Origin: Clostridiaceae bacterium
GTDB taxonomy: Bacteria > Bacillota_A > Clostridia > Clostridiales > Clostridiaceae
NCBI GenBank assembly: GCA_029256485.1
Contig: JAQSXU010000017.1
Location: 1-53,148, forward strand
Reading direction: 5' to 3'
Length of the DNA: 53,148 nucleotides
Part shown: positions 1 through 8,304 of the stretch, one piece after another
How the letters are laid out: each line of letters begins with the position of its first letter
Position numbering within the stretch: position 1 is the first letter of the stretch
Notes under the pieces: generated by a model
Databases searched by the model: none
What the model saw: only the letters and a program-made list of their open reading frames with translations
What the model was told of the DNA's origin: nothing
Program-made: the position numbers and the translations under genes

Positions 1-4
1 AGGT

Positions 5-1276
5 ATGATTAAAATTTTAATAATTGTATTAGAGGTACTAACAACAATTTTTCAAGCATTTTTAATGGTGTGGACTTGCAACAGTATTGCATCAAAAGAG
101 AATAAAATTTCTAAAATTAACTTTATTATTTTAAATGTTATTATTTTAGCCTGGACTTTATTTTTTGGCTTTAATAATAATGGACCATATGGAAATTTAA
201 TAATGGTAATTGGAGCTTTGCTTTTCTGCATAATTTTCTACAGAAAATCTATCATTGATGCCATACTTGGATTTGGAACAGTTTATTCAGTAATTGTAAT
301 ATCTTCCTATTTTTTTATTGCATTTTATAAATATGTCATATCTGCAATTAAGCTAAGTTTATCTAATGATTTTCAAATGATTATTTTTGTTTTTTTGCCT
401 GCGTGGCTGATATATATTGCTTTTTTCAAATTTGGAGAATATATTTTAAATGCTGTTTTACTTATGAAAACATATACCCATTCTTTATTATTTTTTATAA
501 TTATTACATATACTATGATTGTGTTGGATACTCTACGTGCACAAGAACAGGCTGGAAGTGCAGACTCAATGTTTAAATTAATTTTTTATTTAATGGCATT
601 TATGATTTTTGTTTTTGTCATAGTTTATTTTGCCAGGGTAAATGAGAAGTCAAAGGAAGCTGAGATGTTAAACGAAGCTTTAAAGGCTAAGATTACAGAG
701 CTTAGAAAAGTAAAGCATGATTATGGAAGTGAAATCAGCGGCTTATTTGGACTGTATCAGCTGGGAAGATATGATAGACTCGGTGATATGCTGAAGAATA
801 TTGTTGAAAGAAATCAAGCATTAAATACTTCTGTATATGTTAATGTACAAGCATCTCCAATAATTAGTTCAATTTTAACACCTATTTCTTCAACTAATAT
901 AGACTTAATTGTTTTTGATACTGCAGACTATAATAATCTGTCAATAAATGATGATGAGTTATTAAAGGTATTATCAAATATCATTAGAAATTCATTAGAT
1001 GCTCTTAAGGGAGTAAAAGATCCAATTATTAAATTTAAAAGCTACAACATTCATAATGCTGTAGTAATTAATATAAGTAATAATGGACCTGAAATTCCGG
1101 CGGAAATAATGGACAAGATTTTTGAAGCTGGTTTTAGTACAAAGGGCAGTGATGATGGGGAAAGAGGATATGGTTTAAGTATTGTAAAGGAAATAATAAA
1201 TAATTGTAACGGCAAGATTAACATAAATAGTAGTGGGGAATTAACTGAATTTAATATTCAAATACCATATAAATAG
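5..1276 (+). CDS. AgrC-like GHKL sensor histidine kinase
   Basis: Membrane histidine kinase of the AgrC/HPK10 type, which normally senses a cyclic autoinducing peptide. About six hydrophobic segments fill residues 1-215. A linker then leads to the phospho-acceptor motif KVKHDYGSE near residue 238. The ATPase part has an N box (NIIRNSLDAL) and a G box (GYGLSIVKEI). It lies 83 bp upstream of agrB on the same strand, which supports the quorum-sensing assignment. No LytTR response regulator follows, so its output partner is not visible here. The start is only four bases from the window edge, so an upstream partner (agrD, agrA) could lie outside. The family assignment is firm; the ligand is unknown. 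Confidence 0.85.
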   Translation: MIKILIIVLEVLTTIFQAFLMVWTCNSIASKENKISKINFIILNVIILAWTLFFGFNNNGPYGNLIMVIGALLFCIIFYRKSIIDAILGFGTVYSVIVISSYFFIAFYKYVISAIKLSLSNDFQMIIFVFLPAWLIYIAFFKFGEYILNAVLLMKTYTHSLLFFIIITYTMIVLDTLRAQEQAGSADSMFKLIFYLMAFMIFVFVIVYFARVNEKSKEAEMLNEALKAKITELRKVKHDYGSEISGLFGLYQLGRYDRLGDMLKNIVERNQALNTSVYVNVQASPIISSILTPISSTNIDLIVFDTADYNNLSINDDELLKVLSNIIRNSLDALKGVKDPIIKFKSYNIHNAVVINISNNGPEIPAEIMDKIFEAGFSTKGSDDGERGYGLSIVKEIINNCNGKININSSGELTEFNIQIPYK

Positions 1277-1359
1277 ATTATTAAGTAAGTTTACTTTTTA
1301 CTGAATAAAATTATACAAATTGCATAAACATACTTAAATGTTATTGGAGGGACTATACT

Positions 1360-1911
1360 GTGAGGAATCTGATAAAAAAGTTTGCAGAATATATTTCCAA
1401 TAAAAATCATTATAATGTTGAGGAAAGAGAGCAAGTAGAATATGCTGTAAGAGTGGTAACATTTGAAACATTGAAAATTATTGCTTCTTTAATAATATTT
1501 AGCCTGATTGGATATCCAATTCAGGCTATCTTTGTTATTGTAACAATGGTTACAACTAAGCCATTTATTGGTGGCTACCACGAGGACACTCAAATGAAGT
1601 GCTTTGCTGCCACTATAATTTTAACGGGAAGTATTATATTATTAAGCATTAATTTAAATATGAACTTTATTTCATTAATTATTTTAGATGGCATATCATT
1701 TTATTCTATTTGGCATCAGGCACCCATAATTAACCCTAAAATGCAGTTAACTCGACAGGATCTTATTAAAAGAAATAGAAAAGTTGGTTTATCAACAATT
1801 GCTATTTATATTGTATTAACAATTATTTTTTACCAATATAGTTTCATCTCAAGAACTATATGTTGGACATTGGTTTTTCAAGCATTACTTATGTTTAATA
1901 AAAGAAGTTAA
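1360..1911 (+). CDS. agrB: AgrB, autoinducer-peptide-processing membrane endopeptidase
   Basis: AgrB cleaves and cyclises the AgrD precursor into a thiolactone signal. This 183-residue protein has the expected size and several membrane segments. The catalytic pair is visible as GGYHEDTQMKC: the His and Cys are seven residues apart, as in characterised AgrB proteins. The GTG start is chosen because GGAGGG lies 8 bases upstream. In clostridia agrD usually follows agrB directly, but the 88 bases to the next gene hold no short ORF with an AgrD-like Cys and acidic tail. The cognate peptide gene is therefore either upstream of the window or elsewhere. Confidence 0.9.
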   Translation: MRNLIKKFAEYISNKNHYNVEEREQVEYAVRVVTFETLKIIASLIIFSLIGYPIQAIFVIVTMVTTKPFIGGYHEDTQMKCFAATIILTGSIILLSINLNMNFISLIILDGISFYSIWHQAPIINPKMQLTRQDLIKRNRKVGLSTIAIYIVLTIIFYQYSFISRTICWTLVFQALLMFNKRS

Positions 1912-1919
1912 AATTATTA

Positions 1920-1951
1920 ACACATAATTTTCACATAATTAATATAAATTG
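1920..1951 (+). promoter_or_regulatory. TCACAT-type direct repeat, copy 1, upstream of the response regulator
   Basis: ACACAT-N5-TCACAT, two half sites with an 11-base period, the geometry used by OmpR/PhoB-family regulators. A plausible promoter follows: TTGAAA at 1954-1959 and TAATAT at 1977-1982 with a 17-base spacer. Related repeats occur at 4119 and 7192. Binding by the adjacent regulator, and hence autoregulation, is inferred. Confidence 0.6.
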
Positions 1952-2016
1952 TTTTGAAAATTGTATGATAAACTAATAATATAAATAAAATCATAATTAT
2001 GATGAAGGTGATAAAA

Positions 2017-2697
2017 TTGCCAATGAAGATATATCTTGTTGAGGATGAAAGAAGTTTGAATATTTTACTGGAAAAGTACCTGCAGAGAGAAGGGTATGAA
2101 GTGACCACTTTTTTTGACGGGAGATCTGCAGTAGCAAAAATAAAGGATGAACCTGATTTATGGATATTAGATATAATGCTTCCTGACATAGATGGATACG
2201 AAATAATAAAAGCTATAAAGGGAAATAACAGTAATACTCCTGTTATATTTATGTCAGCAAGAAATGAAGAACTGGACAGGGTAGTGGGTTTAGAGCTGGG
2301 AAGTGATGATTACTTGTCAAAGCCTTTTTTACCTAGGGAACTTGTTATTAGAACTAATATGCTGTTAAAAAGGATTTATGGACAGACCAGCAATGATGTA
2401 ATAGATGAAGAATTTAATTTTTCAGGGTATAGAATAAATAAAAAGCAAAGAACAGTATTTAATGAAGATGAGGAAATTCAACTAACAAATAAGGAATTTG
2501 AACTATTAAATTATTTTGTGGAAAACAAGAATAATTTAATATCAAGGGATCAAATTTTAATTAGTGTGTGGGGACAAGATTATTTTGGATCAGACAGAGT
2601 AGTTGATGATACAATTAGGAGGCTTAGGAAAAAGGTGGATAGATTAAATATTGAAACAGTTTACGGATATGGATATAAATTGGTGTTAAAATTATGA
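2017..2697 (+). CDS. OmpR-family response regulator
   Basis: DNA-binding response regulator. The N-terminal receiver domain has the acidic pair VEDE and the phospho-acceptor Asp in LWILDIMLPD; a conserved Lys sits in DDYLSKPF. The C-terminal winged helix ends with the typical VVDDTIRRLRKKV recognition region. I chose the TTG at 2017 because AAGGTG lies seven bases before it and the protein then begins MPMKIYLVEDE. The in-frame ATGs at 1999 and 2002 precede the ribosome binding site; ATG 2023 is the other option. It overlaps the kinase gene by four bases (ATGA), so the two form a cognate pair. A tandem TCACAT repeat sits in its own promoter and in two neighbouring promoters. Confidence 0.93.
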   Translation: MPMKIYLVEDERSLNILLEKYLQREGYEVTTFFDGRSAVAKIKDEPDLWILDIMLPDIDGYEIIKAIKGNNSNTPVIFMSARNEELDRVVGLELGSDDYLSKPFLPRELVIRTNMLLKRIYGQTSNDVIDEEFNFSGYRINKKQRTVFNEDEEIQLTNKEFELLNYFVENKNNLISRDQILISVWGQDYFGSDRVVDDTIRRLRKKVDRLNIETVYGYGYKLVLKL

Positions 2698-4073
2698 AGA
2701 GGTTCCAGTTTAAATCATTAACAATGAGAATATGGACAATATTTACTGCTATCATTTTAATAATTATATTAAGTATTTCATTACTTTATCTGTTTGCTTA
2801 CAGGAAAATTAGTGATAATGCAAAAATTCAGGATCTAAAGGTAGCTCATGACATTTTACTAAAAAGCAAGAGTTTTGACGAACCAAATAGATTTGATGAA
2901 CTAAGAAATCTTAAAGGAAGTAATCATTTCATAATTAAAATTGACAGCAGTAATGTGCCTAAGATAACAGATATTAATAATAATAAGCCAATGCAGGATA
3001 AGGGGTTTCTGCCGCCTCCTGGTGAAAATGGCGGTATTGCAGCTAAAATGTGGATGACTAGTTTTATAAATAGCAAAACTATATATGAAAAGCAATTTAA
3101 TGAGACATTCAATCACATGAACTTTATTTTTATAATAAGTTCAGTTCAGTCAGATAAAACAGGACAGACATACTTAATTTCATATATGCCAAACATGCAG
3201 GATAATAATATATTATATACCGTTGCCATTATAGGAATATGTTTTATAGCTATTGGATTTCTGGCAGCAAAACTTGTTGCAAATAATATTTCAAAACCTC
3301 TTAGGGATCTTGAAGATTTCACTGTTAGAATAGCTCACAAGGATTGGAAAGAACCTATAAAGGTTAAAAGCAATGATGAGATTGGGAAATTAGCAGCTTC
3401 AATGAATCGTATGCAGGTTGAATTAAAACATGCTGATGAGGAAGAAAAAATGTTCCTTCAAAGTATCTCCCATGATTTAAAAACTCCTGTTATGGTGATT
3501 ATGAGCCATGCTGAAGCCATTATAGATGGAATTTATATAGATACCATAGAAAAAAATGCTGAAATAATACGGGATGAATCTATCTGTTTAGAGAAAAAAA
3601 TTAAACAAATACTGTATTTGAATACTCTTGATTATGTACTTGAAAATAACAGTGAAGGTACAGAAATTAATTTACACAGTTTAATTTTGCATATTATTAA
3701 TAGATTTGAAGTAATAAACAGCAAGATTGAATGGGATTTAAATATTAATGAAATTGCTATAAATGCTAACGTTGATAAAATACAAGTTTGCATCGAAAAT
3801 ATTTTAGACAATGCACTTAGATATGCTGAAGAAAAAATAAGTGTATCTCTAAAAAATGAAGATTCCTTTGCTGTACTAGAAATATATAATGATGGACCTA
3901 ATATACCCATTAATCATGTGGATCATGTTTTTGATCATTTATATAAAGATAAAACGGGAAACTTTGGACTTGGGTTGGCAATATGCAAGAAAATTATAGA
4001 TTTTTATAATGGGGAAATAAATGTAATTAATAGAGAAAAAGGCGTAAGTTTTATAATTAAAATACCAGTATAA
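2694..4073 (+). CDS. Membrane sensor histidine kinase (HAMP, HisKA, HATPase)
   Basis: Partner kinase of the preceding regulator, translationally coupled through ATGA. TM1 covers about residues 14-36, an extracellular sensor of about 140 residues follows, and TM2 lies near 178-198. Then come HAMP, the HisKA motif SISHDLKTP, an N box (NILDNALRYA) and a G box (FGLGLAICKKI). The extracellular part contains a short Pro/Gly patch (LPPPGENGG) and no recognisable ligand domain. A strong terminator follows the gene. Context suggests it senses a cell-envelope condition, because the repeat shared with its own promoter recurs before glycosyltransferase genes; this is inference. Confidence 0.92.
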   Translation: MKRFQFKSLTMRIWTIFTAIILIIILSISLLYLFAYRKISDNAKIQDLKVAHDILLKSKSFDEPNRFDELRNLKGSNHFIIKIDSSNVPKITDINNNKPMQDKGFLPPPGENGGIAAKMWMTSFINSKTIYEKQFNETFNHMNFIFIISSVQSDKTGQTYLISYMPNMQDNNILYTVAIIGICFIAIGFLAAKLVANNISKPLRDLEDFTVRIAHKDWKEPIKVKSNDEIGKLAASMNRMQVELKHADEEEKMFLQSISHDLKTPVMVIMSHAEAIIDGIYIDTIEKNAEIIRDESICLEKKIKQILYLNTLDYVLENNSEGTEINLHSLILHIINRFEVINSKIEWDLNINEIAINANVDKIQVCIENILDNALRYAEEKISVSLKNEDSFAVLEIYNDGPNIPINHVDHVFDHLYKDKTGNFGLGLAICKKIIDFYNGEINVINREKGVSFIIKIPV

Positions 4074-4079
4074 ATAGAA

Positions 4080-4116
4080 AGCAGTCAGAAATAATAAAAT
4101 TCTGGCTGCTTTTTAT
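4080..4116 (+). terminator. Intrinsic terminator after the two-component operon
   Basis: Eleven-base stem AGCAGTCAGAA / TTCTGGCTGCT with one G-T pair, followed directly by TTTTTAT. Confidence 0.85.
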
Positions 4117-4118
4117 AA

Positions 4119-4150
4119 TCACATAAAATTCACATAATTATTTGATACTG
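4119..4150 (+). promoter_or_regulatory. TCACAT direct repeat, copy 2, with promoter of the GT-C gene
   Basis: TCACAT-N5-TCACAT followed by TTATTTGATACTG. This 32-base block matches the one at 7192-7223 at 30 positions. A perfect -10 TATAAT lies at 4168-4173, 38 bases from the start of the second half site, and there is no good -35 at 17 bases. That layout is typical of activator-dependent PhoB/OmpR-type promoters. The cognate regulator is inferred to be the one encoded at 2017. Confidence 0.65.
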
Positions 4151-4216
4151 ATGCAATAATTTATGCTTATAATTCTAAATAAAGATAAATAATTTTAATG
4201 GATAAGGAGCATGTAA

Positions 4217-5836
4217 ATGGAGTTTTTTAAAAAGAATACATTTAAAATTTGTATGATTTTTATTATGTTGCTATCGGGTATCTTATGTATTTATACAATA
4301 CATAATTATAATGGCAGCGGTAATACATATGAAAACAATATTAATCAGCGGCACTCTTTTAATAATGAAAACAATCAGGCTTCCACCAATACGGGAGGAA
4401 CGCAGGTTAAACCGCCTGCCAGTAATAACCAACCACCTAATGCCAATAATCATATGCAGGATCAATGGCGTAATGGGTCCATGAGAAATCAAAATGGAAA
4501 TATGCAGACTACCAGTTCAAACACTGGATATGCATCACTTCTTGTGGCATATGCACTAATATTTTTAGGAGTATCTATTGCTGCTTATTTTTTATTTGGT
4601 AAAAATAAAATAAAAATAAATGCAAGCAATGAGAAATTGTTAGTAGCTTCATTATTAGTGGTGGGTTTATTATTAAGAATTTCACTATCTACAGTAATAC
4701 AAGGATATCCAGGAGATATTAATCTTTTTAAAAACTGGGCTTCTTCTGCAGCAAATAACTTTACTCAATTTTATTTAGCTGCTAAGTCAAGTGACTACCC
4801 TCCTTTGTACATTTATGTATTATTTTTAGTTGGCAAAATTGCAAGTATAGGAATAATGAGTAAATATTATATATTATTGCTGAAGCTGCCATCTATAATA
4901 GCTGATATTATCACAGCATATTTAATTTACAGGCTTGCTAAAAAGCACTTGTCCTATGAAATAAGTATAATATTAAGCGCATTTTATATTTTCAATCCAG
5001 CAGTTTTTATCAATTCTGCCTTATGGGGGCAGGTTGATTCGTTTTTTACAATGATTATATTTTTGGCAGTGTATTTATTATCGGAAAATAAAACTTCCCT
5101 TTCAGCAGCAGTATTTACTTTAGGCATACTTATGAAACCACAGGGAATTATTTATGCTCCTATAATTTTCTTTGAACTTGTAAGACAAAGAAAACTAAAA
5201 AGTTTTGCAAAAGCTGCTTTATATGCTATTATTACAGCCCTGATAATTATAGTTCCGTTTTCACAAAATAAGAACATACTATGGATTTTTAAATTGTATT
5301 CAAGTACTGTTTCAGAGTATCCATATGCATCCATGAACGCTTTTAATTTTTTCAGCTTAATTGGAGCAAATTTTGTGAAGTATACAAATACTTTGTTTAT
5401 ATTTAATTACCACACCTGGGGAATGATATTTATAGTATTAACTACTGTATTTTCATGGTTTATATATATAAAGGGTAATAACAACATTTACGCTGCCGCT
5501 GCTGCACTTATTCAAATTGCAGGTGTGTTTACTTTTTCAGTAGGTATGCATGAAAGATATTTATTTCCTGCAGCTGCGCTATCAATCTTAACATTTATTT
5601 ATCTTAAAGATAAAAGGTTTCTTCTATTAGCAGTTGGATTTAGCACTGGAATTTTTATCAATACACATGCAATTTTATTGTATGGTCTTAGGGGTGGTAT
5701 GAATTCGGTGACATACGGTCCTGTACTAATAGGTGCATCCTTGTTGAATGTACTGCTGTTTGCTTATCTTGTAAAAGTTATGTTAAATGTTGTTTTCAAG
5801 AAAAAAGTTAATATAATAGATAAACAACTTCCATAA
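4217..5836 (+). CDS. GT-C fold integral membrane glycosyltransferase (GT39/mannosyltransferase-like)
   Basis: Polytopic membrane protein of 539 residues with roughly a dozen hydrophobic segments. The signature of polyprenyl-phosphate-sugar-using GT-C enzymes is present: an acidic first-loop motif (GYPGDINLFKNWA) and later NSALWGQVDSFF. Between TM1 and TM2 is a low-complexity Asn/Gln/Pro-rich extracellular stretch (about residues 35-105) that is unusual for the family. Such enzymes move a sugar from a lipid carrier onto an acceptor outside the membrane. Neighbours GalU, a GT2 transferase and GtrA supply the rest of a three-component glycosylation system. The sugar and acceptor cannot be read from sequence. 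Confidence 0.8.
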   Translation: MEFFKKNTFKICMIFIMLLSGILCIYTIHNYNGSGNTYENNINQRHSFNNENNQASTNTGGTQVKPPASNNQPPNANNHMQDQWRNGSMRNQNGNMQTTSSNTGYASLLVAYALIFLGVSIAAYFLFGKNKIKINASNEKLLVASLLVVGLLLRISLSTVIQGYPGDINLFKNWASSAANNFTQFYLAAKSSDYPPLYIYVLFLVGKIASIGIMSKYYILLLKLPSIIADIITAYLIYRLAKKHLSYEISIILSAFYIFNPAVFINSALWGQVDSFFTMIIFLAVYLLSENKTSLSAAVFTLGILMKPQGIIYAPIIFFELVRQRKLKSFAKAALYAIITALIIIVPFSQNKNILWIFKLYSSTVSEYPYASMNAFNFFSLIGANFVKYTNTLFIFNYHTWGMIFIVLTTVFSWFIYIKGNNNIYAAAAALIQIAGVFTFSVGMHERYLFPAAALSILTFIYLKDKRFLLLAVGFSTGIFINTHAILLYGLRGGMNSVTYGPVLIGASLLNVLLFAYLVKVMLNVVFKKKVNIIDKQLP

Positions 5837-5906
5837 TAAACTTATATATTGTTTATCTATAATCCTATACTTTGGTTTAAACAAAATGAGAAAGGATGAA
5901 TTTAGT

Positions 5907-6788
5907 ATGTGTGTAAAAAAAGCAGTCATACCTGCAGCCGGTTTAGGCACAAGATTTTTACCAGCTACAAAAGCTCAGCCCAAGGAAATGCTTCCTATAG
6001 TGGATAAACCCACAATTCAATATATAGTAGAAGAAGCTGTTAATTCAGGCATTGAAGAAATATTAATAATTACGGGAAGAAATAAAAGAGCTATTGAAGA
6101 CCATTTTGATAAATCTGTAGAACTTGAGGATCAGCTGGAGGAAAATAACAAAGATGACTTACTGGAGCTTGTTCAAGGGATTAGTAATATGGTGGATATT
6201 TATTATATACGACAAAAGGAACCAAAAGGTTTAGGACATGCTATAAGCCGTGCAAAAACCTTTGTTGGTAATGAACCATTTGCAGTTATGCTGGGAGATG
6301 ACATTGTTGACAGCAGGGTTCCATGTTTAAAGCAATTGATAAGTTGCTATGATCAATATAAAACTTCTGTTTTAGGGGTACAGCCAGTTAATAAAGAAGA
6401 TGTGTGTAAATATGGAATTGTTGATGGAATAAAAATCGAAGATAAAGTTTATAAGGTAAATGCCATGGTAGAAAAGCCTAAAATCAATGAGGCGCCTTCA
6501 AATATTGCCATACTTGGCAGGTATATTATAACCCCAGATATATTTGAAATACTTGAGAAAACTAAACCAGGTAAGGTCGGAGAAATACAGTTAACAGATG
6601 CCTTAAAAGAATTAGCAAAGCAGGAGGCAGTATATGCTTACTGCTTCGACGGAAAAAGATATGATGTGGGAGATAAGCTTGGTTTTCTTCAGGCAAATAT
6701 AGAATACGCTTTAAAGCGAAACGAATTAAAGAAAAAGCTTATGTCCTATATAATGGATATTAACACCAATAATGAATTTAAATTATAA
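5907..6788 (+). CDS. galU: UTP-glucose-1-phosphate uridylyltransferase
   Basis: Cytoplasmic enzyme making UDP-glucose from UTP and glucose-1-phosphate. The nucleotide-binding signature AAGLGTRFLPATKAQPKEML is at the N-terminus, and further family blocks include KEPKGLGHAI, VMLGDDI and GEIQLTDAL. At 293 residues it has the normal GalU length. ATG 5907 is preferred because GAAAGGA ends about 10 bases upstream; the in-frame ATG at 5886 lacks a ribosome binding site. It follows the GT-C gene by 70 bases and is probably cotranscribed, feeding UDP-sugar to the GT2 enzyme encoded at 7327. Confidence 0.95.
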   Translation: MCVKKAVIPAAGLGTRFLPATKAQPKEMLPIVDKPTIQYIVEEAVNSGIEEILIITGRNKRAIEDHFDKSVELEDQLEENNKDDLLELVQGISNMVDIYYIRQKEPKGLGHAISRAKTFVGNEPFAVMLGDDIVDSRVPCLKQLISCYDQYKTSVLGVQPVNKEDVCKYGIVDGIKIEDKVYKVNAMVEKPKINEAPSNIAILGRYIITPDIFEILEKTKPGKVGEIQLTDALKELAKQEAVYAYCFDGKRYDVGDKLGFLQANIEYALKRNELKKKLMSYIMDINTNNEFKL

Positions 6789-6811
6789 TTTAAATTAATG
6801 GAGGGTTTAAA

Positions 6812-7033
6812 ATGAATTTATTGTCTATTAATTCAATTTCAAATAGCTCATCATATGCAGCTACAAGTAGTAGTGATGTAAGTCAGCTTGAGGCAGAAGA
6901 AGCAAGTCTTCAAAAGCAATTACAGCAAGTTAATTCAAGCAAAGACGATGATAAGACAAAACAGGCTAAGATTAAAGAACTTGAAGCAAAAATACAGGAA
7001 ATTCAGGCTGAAATTTCACAAAAAAATCCATGA
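6812..7033 (+). CDS. Small FlxA-like coiled-coil protein, probably frameshifted at its 3' end
   Basis: A 73-residue protein preceded by GGAGG. A Ser-rich start is followed by a heptad-rich helix from about residue 25 (LEAEEASLQKQLQQV and KIKELEAKIQEIQAEI). This resembles the small FlxA-like clostridial proteins of unknown function. The reading frame stops just after an A7 run at 7020-7026. Reading -1 there (equivalent to A8) opens a further Asn/Ser-rich tail to 7149. The gene is either frameshifted, misread by one homopolymer base, or uses the AAAAAAT slippery sequence. A terminator lies 12 bases after the end of the tail. Confidence 0.65.
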   Translation: MNLLSINSISNSSSYAATSSSDVSQLEAEEASLQKQLQQVNSSKDDDKTKQAKIKELEAKIQEIQAEISQKNP

Positions 7034-7149
7034 AAACCAGCAAAGTTTCCAATGGAAATCAACAATCAGCTAATAGTATTTCTAATAATTCAAAGCCAGA
7101 GAATTCAAATGACGAATCCCAGGGAAATATAATTGATACTTTAGCTTAA
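7030..7149 (+). pseudogene. Out-of-frame C-terminal tail of the FlxA-like gene
   Basis: About 39 codons open in the -1 frame after the A7 run, with composition matching a protein tail (MKTSKVSNGNQQ near its start, NIIDTLA at its end). It has no ribosome binding site of its own. It is best explained as the original C-terminus of the 6812 gene. Confidence 0.55.
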
Positions 7150-7160
7150 TACATTTATAA

Positions 7161-7190
7161 AAAAAGTTTGCTTAACTGCAAACTTTTTTT
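7161..7190 (+). terminator. Intrinsic terminator after the galU operon
   Basis: AAAGTTTGC / GCAAACTTT stem with a six-base loop, flanked by A and T runs. Confidence 0.85.
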
Positions 7191-7191
7191 A

Positions 7192-7223
7192 TCACACAAA
7201 TTTCACATAATTATTTGATACTG
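7192..7223 (+). promoter_or_regulatory. TCACAT direct repeat, copy 3, with promoter of the GT2-gtrA operon
   Basis: TCACAC-N5-TCACAT plus the same TTATTTGATACTG extension as copy 2. TATAAT lies at 7241-7246, again 38 bases from the start of the second half site. The identical spacing in two unrelated intergenic regions argues for function rather than chance. Confidence 0.65.
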
Positions 7224-7326
7224 GTACTACAATTTCCAGATATAATTCTACATATAGAAACATAGTGAAAGCACTGGTTTCTAAAAGGTGCAAAGTGTAC
7301 TTTCATAATTGAATGGAGTGATAAAA

Positions 7327-8304
7327 GTGAAAAATGAAACAATTTATTCTGTTGTGGTACCTTTATTTAACGAGGAGCTTGTTATTAATGAAAGTTATAG
7401 AAGATTAAAAGCTGTTATGGATAGTACAAATGAAAAATATGAAATTGTATTTGTTAATGATGGCAGTAAAGATAAAACTGAATACATAACAGAAAATATA
7501 TGTAAGAAAGATGAAAATATAAAACTGGTAAACTTCTCAAGAAACTTTGGACATCAAGCTGCAATAACAGCTGGTATGAATGAAGCATCTGGTGATGCAG
7601 TTATTGTGATTGATGCAGATTTACAAGATCCTCCTGAAACTATTTTAAAAATGATTGATAAATGGAAGGAAGGGTATGATGTTGTATATGGAAAGAGGGC
7701 CAAAAGAGAAGGAGAAACATTCTTTAAAAAATTCACAGCAAAGTCATTTTATAGATTATTAAGAAGCATTACAAGTATTGATATACCAGTTGATGCAGGA
7801 GACTTTAGACTCATTGATAGGAAGGTGTGTAATGCCTTGAATGCATTACCAGAAAAAAATAGATATGTTAGAGGTCTTGTGAGCTGGCTTGGATTCAAGC
7901 AAACTTATGTGGAGTTTGTAAGGCAGGAAAGATATGCAGGAGAAACAAAGTATCCTTTAAAGAAGATGATGAAATTAGCTTTTGATGGAATAACATCTTT
8001 ATCATACAAACCTCTTACATTTATTGGATACTTTGGAGGAGCATTGTTTTCAATAGGGTTTATTTCTTTTATCTGTGTTATTATAAAAAATTTAGTTAGC
8101 AGCGTAAATCTATTAACATTATCTTTGTTCCTTTCAATTAGCATTATGTTATTTGGACTTGTTTTTTGCAGTTTTGGAATAATGGGTGAGTACATTGGAA
8201 GAATATTTGATGAGAGCAAAGGAAGACCAATGTATATAATCGACAACATTGTAAATTATGAGGAGGATGATAAAAAATATGAAGACTATAAACAGTGCAA
8301 TTGA
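7327..8304 (+). CDS. GT2 polyprenyl-phosphate glycosyltransferase (GtrB/CsbB type)
   Basis: Transfers a sugar from a nucleotide donor to undecaprenyl phosphate on the cytoplasmic face. The GT-A domain has PLFNEE, FVNDGSKD and the metal-binding DADLQDPPE. The C-terminus holds two membrane helices (about residues 230-255 and 260-290), the arrangement of GtrB, CsbB and DPM-like enzymes. GTG 7327 is chosen because GGAGTG ends six bases upstream. It overlaps gtrA. With GtrA and a separate GT-C enzyme it completes a three-component envelope glycosylation route. UDP-glucose as donor is suggested only by the nearby galU. Confidence 0.88.
   Translation: MKNETIYSVVVPLFNEELVINESYRRLKAVMDSTNEKYEIVFVNDGSKDKTEYITENICKKDENIKLVNFSRNFGHQAAITAGMNEASGDAVIVIDADLQDPPETILKMIDKWKEGYDVVYGKRAKREGETFFKKFTAKSFYRLLRSITSIDIPVDAGDFRLIDRKVCNALNALPEKNRYVRGLVSWLGFKQTYVEFVRQERYAGETKYPLKKMMKLAFDGITSLSYKPLTFIGYFGGALFSIGFISFICVIIKNLVSSVNLLTLSLFLSISIMLFGLVFCSFGIMGEYIGRIFDESKGRPMYIIDNIVNYEEDDKKYEDYKQCN

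Noticed and set aside
1276..1360. A short ORF from ATG 1339 as a candidate agrD
   Set aside because: It overlaps the agrB start, uses no ribosome binding site, and lacks the AgrD pattern of an amphipathic leader, a core Cys and an acidic tail.
6888..7073. A 61-codon ORF in another frame over the coiled-coil gene
   Set aside because: It is Lys/Gln-rich by frame shadowing, has no ribosome binding site, and the frame with GGAGG before it is clearly the coding one.
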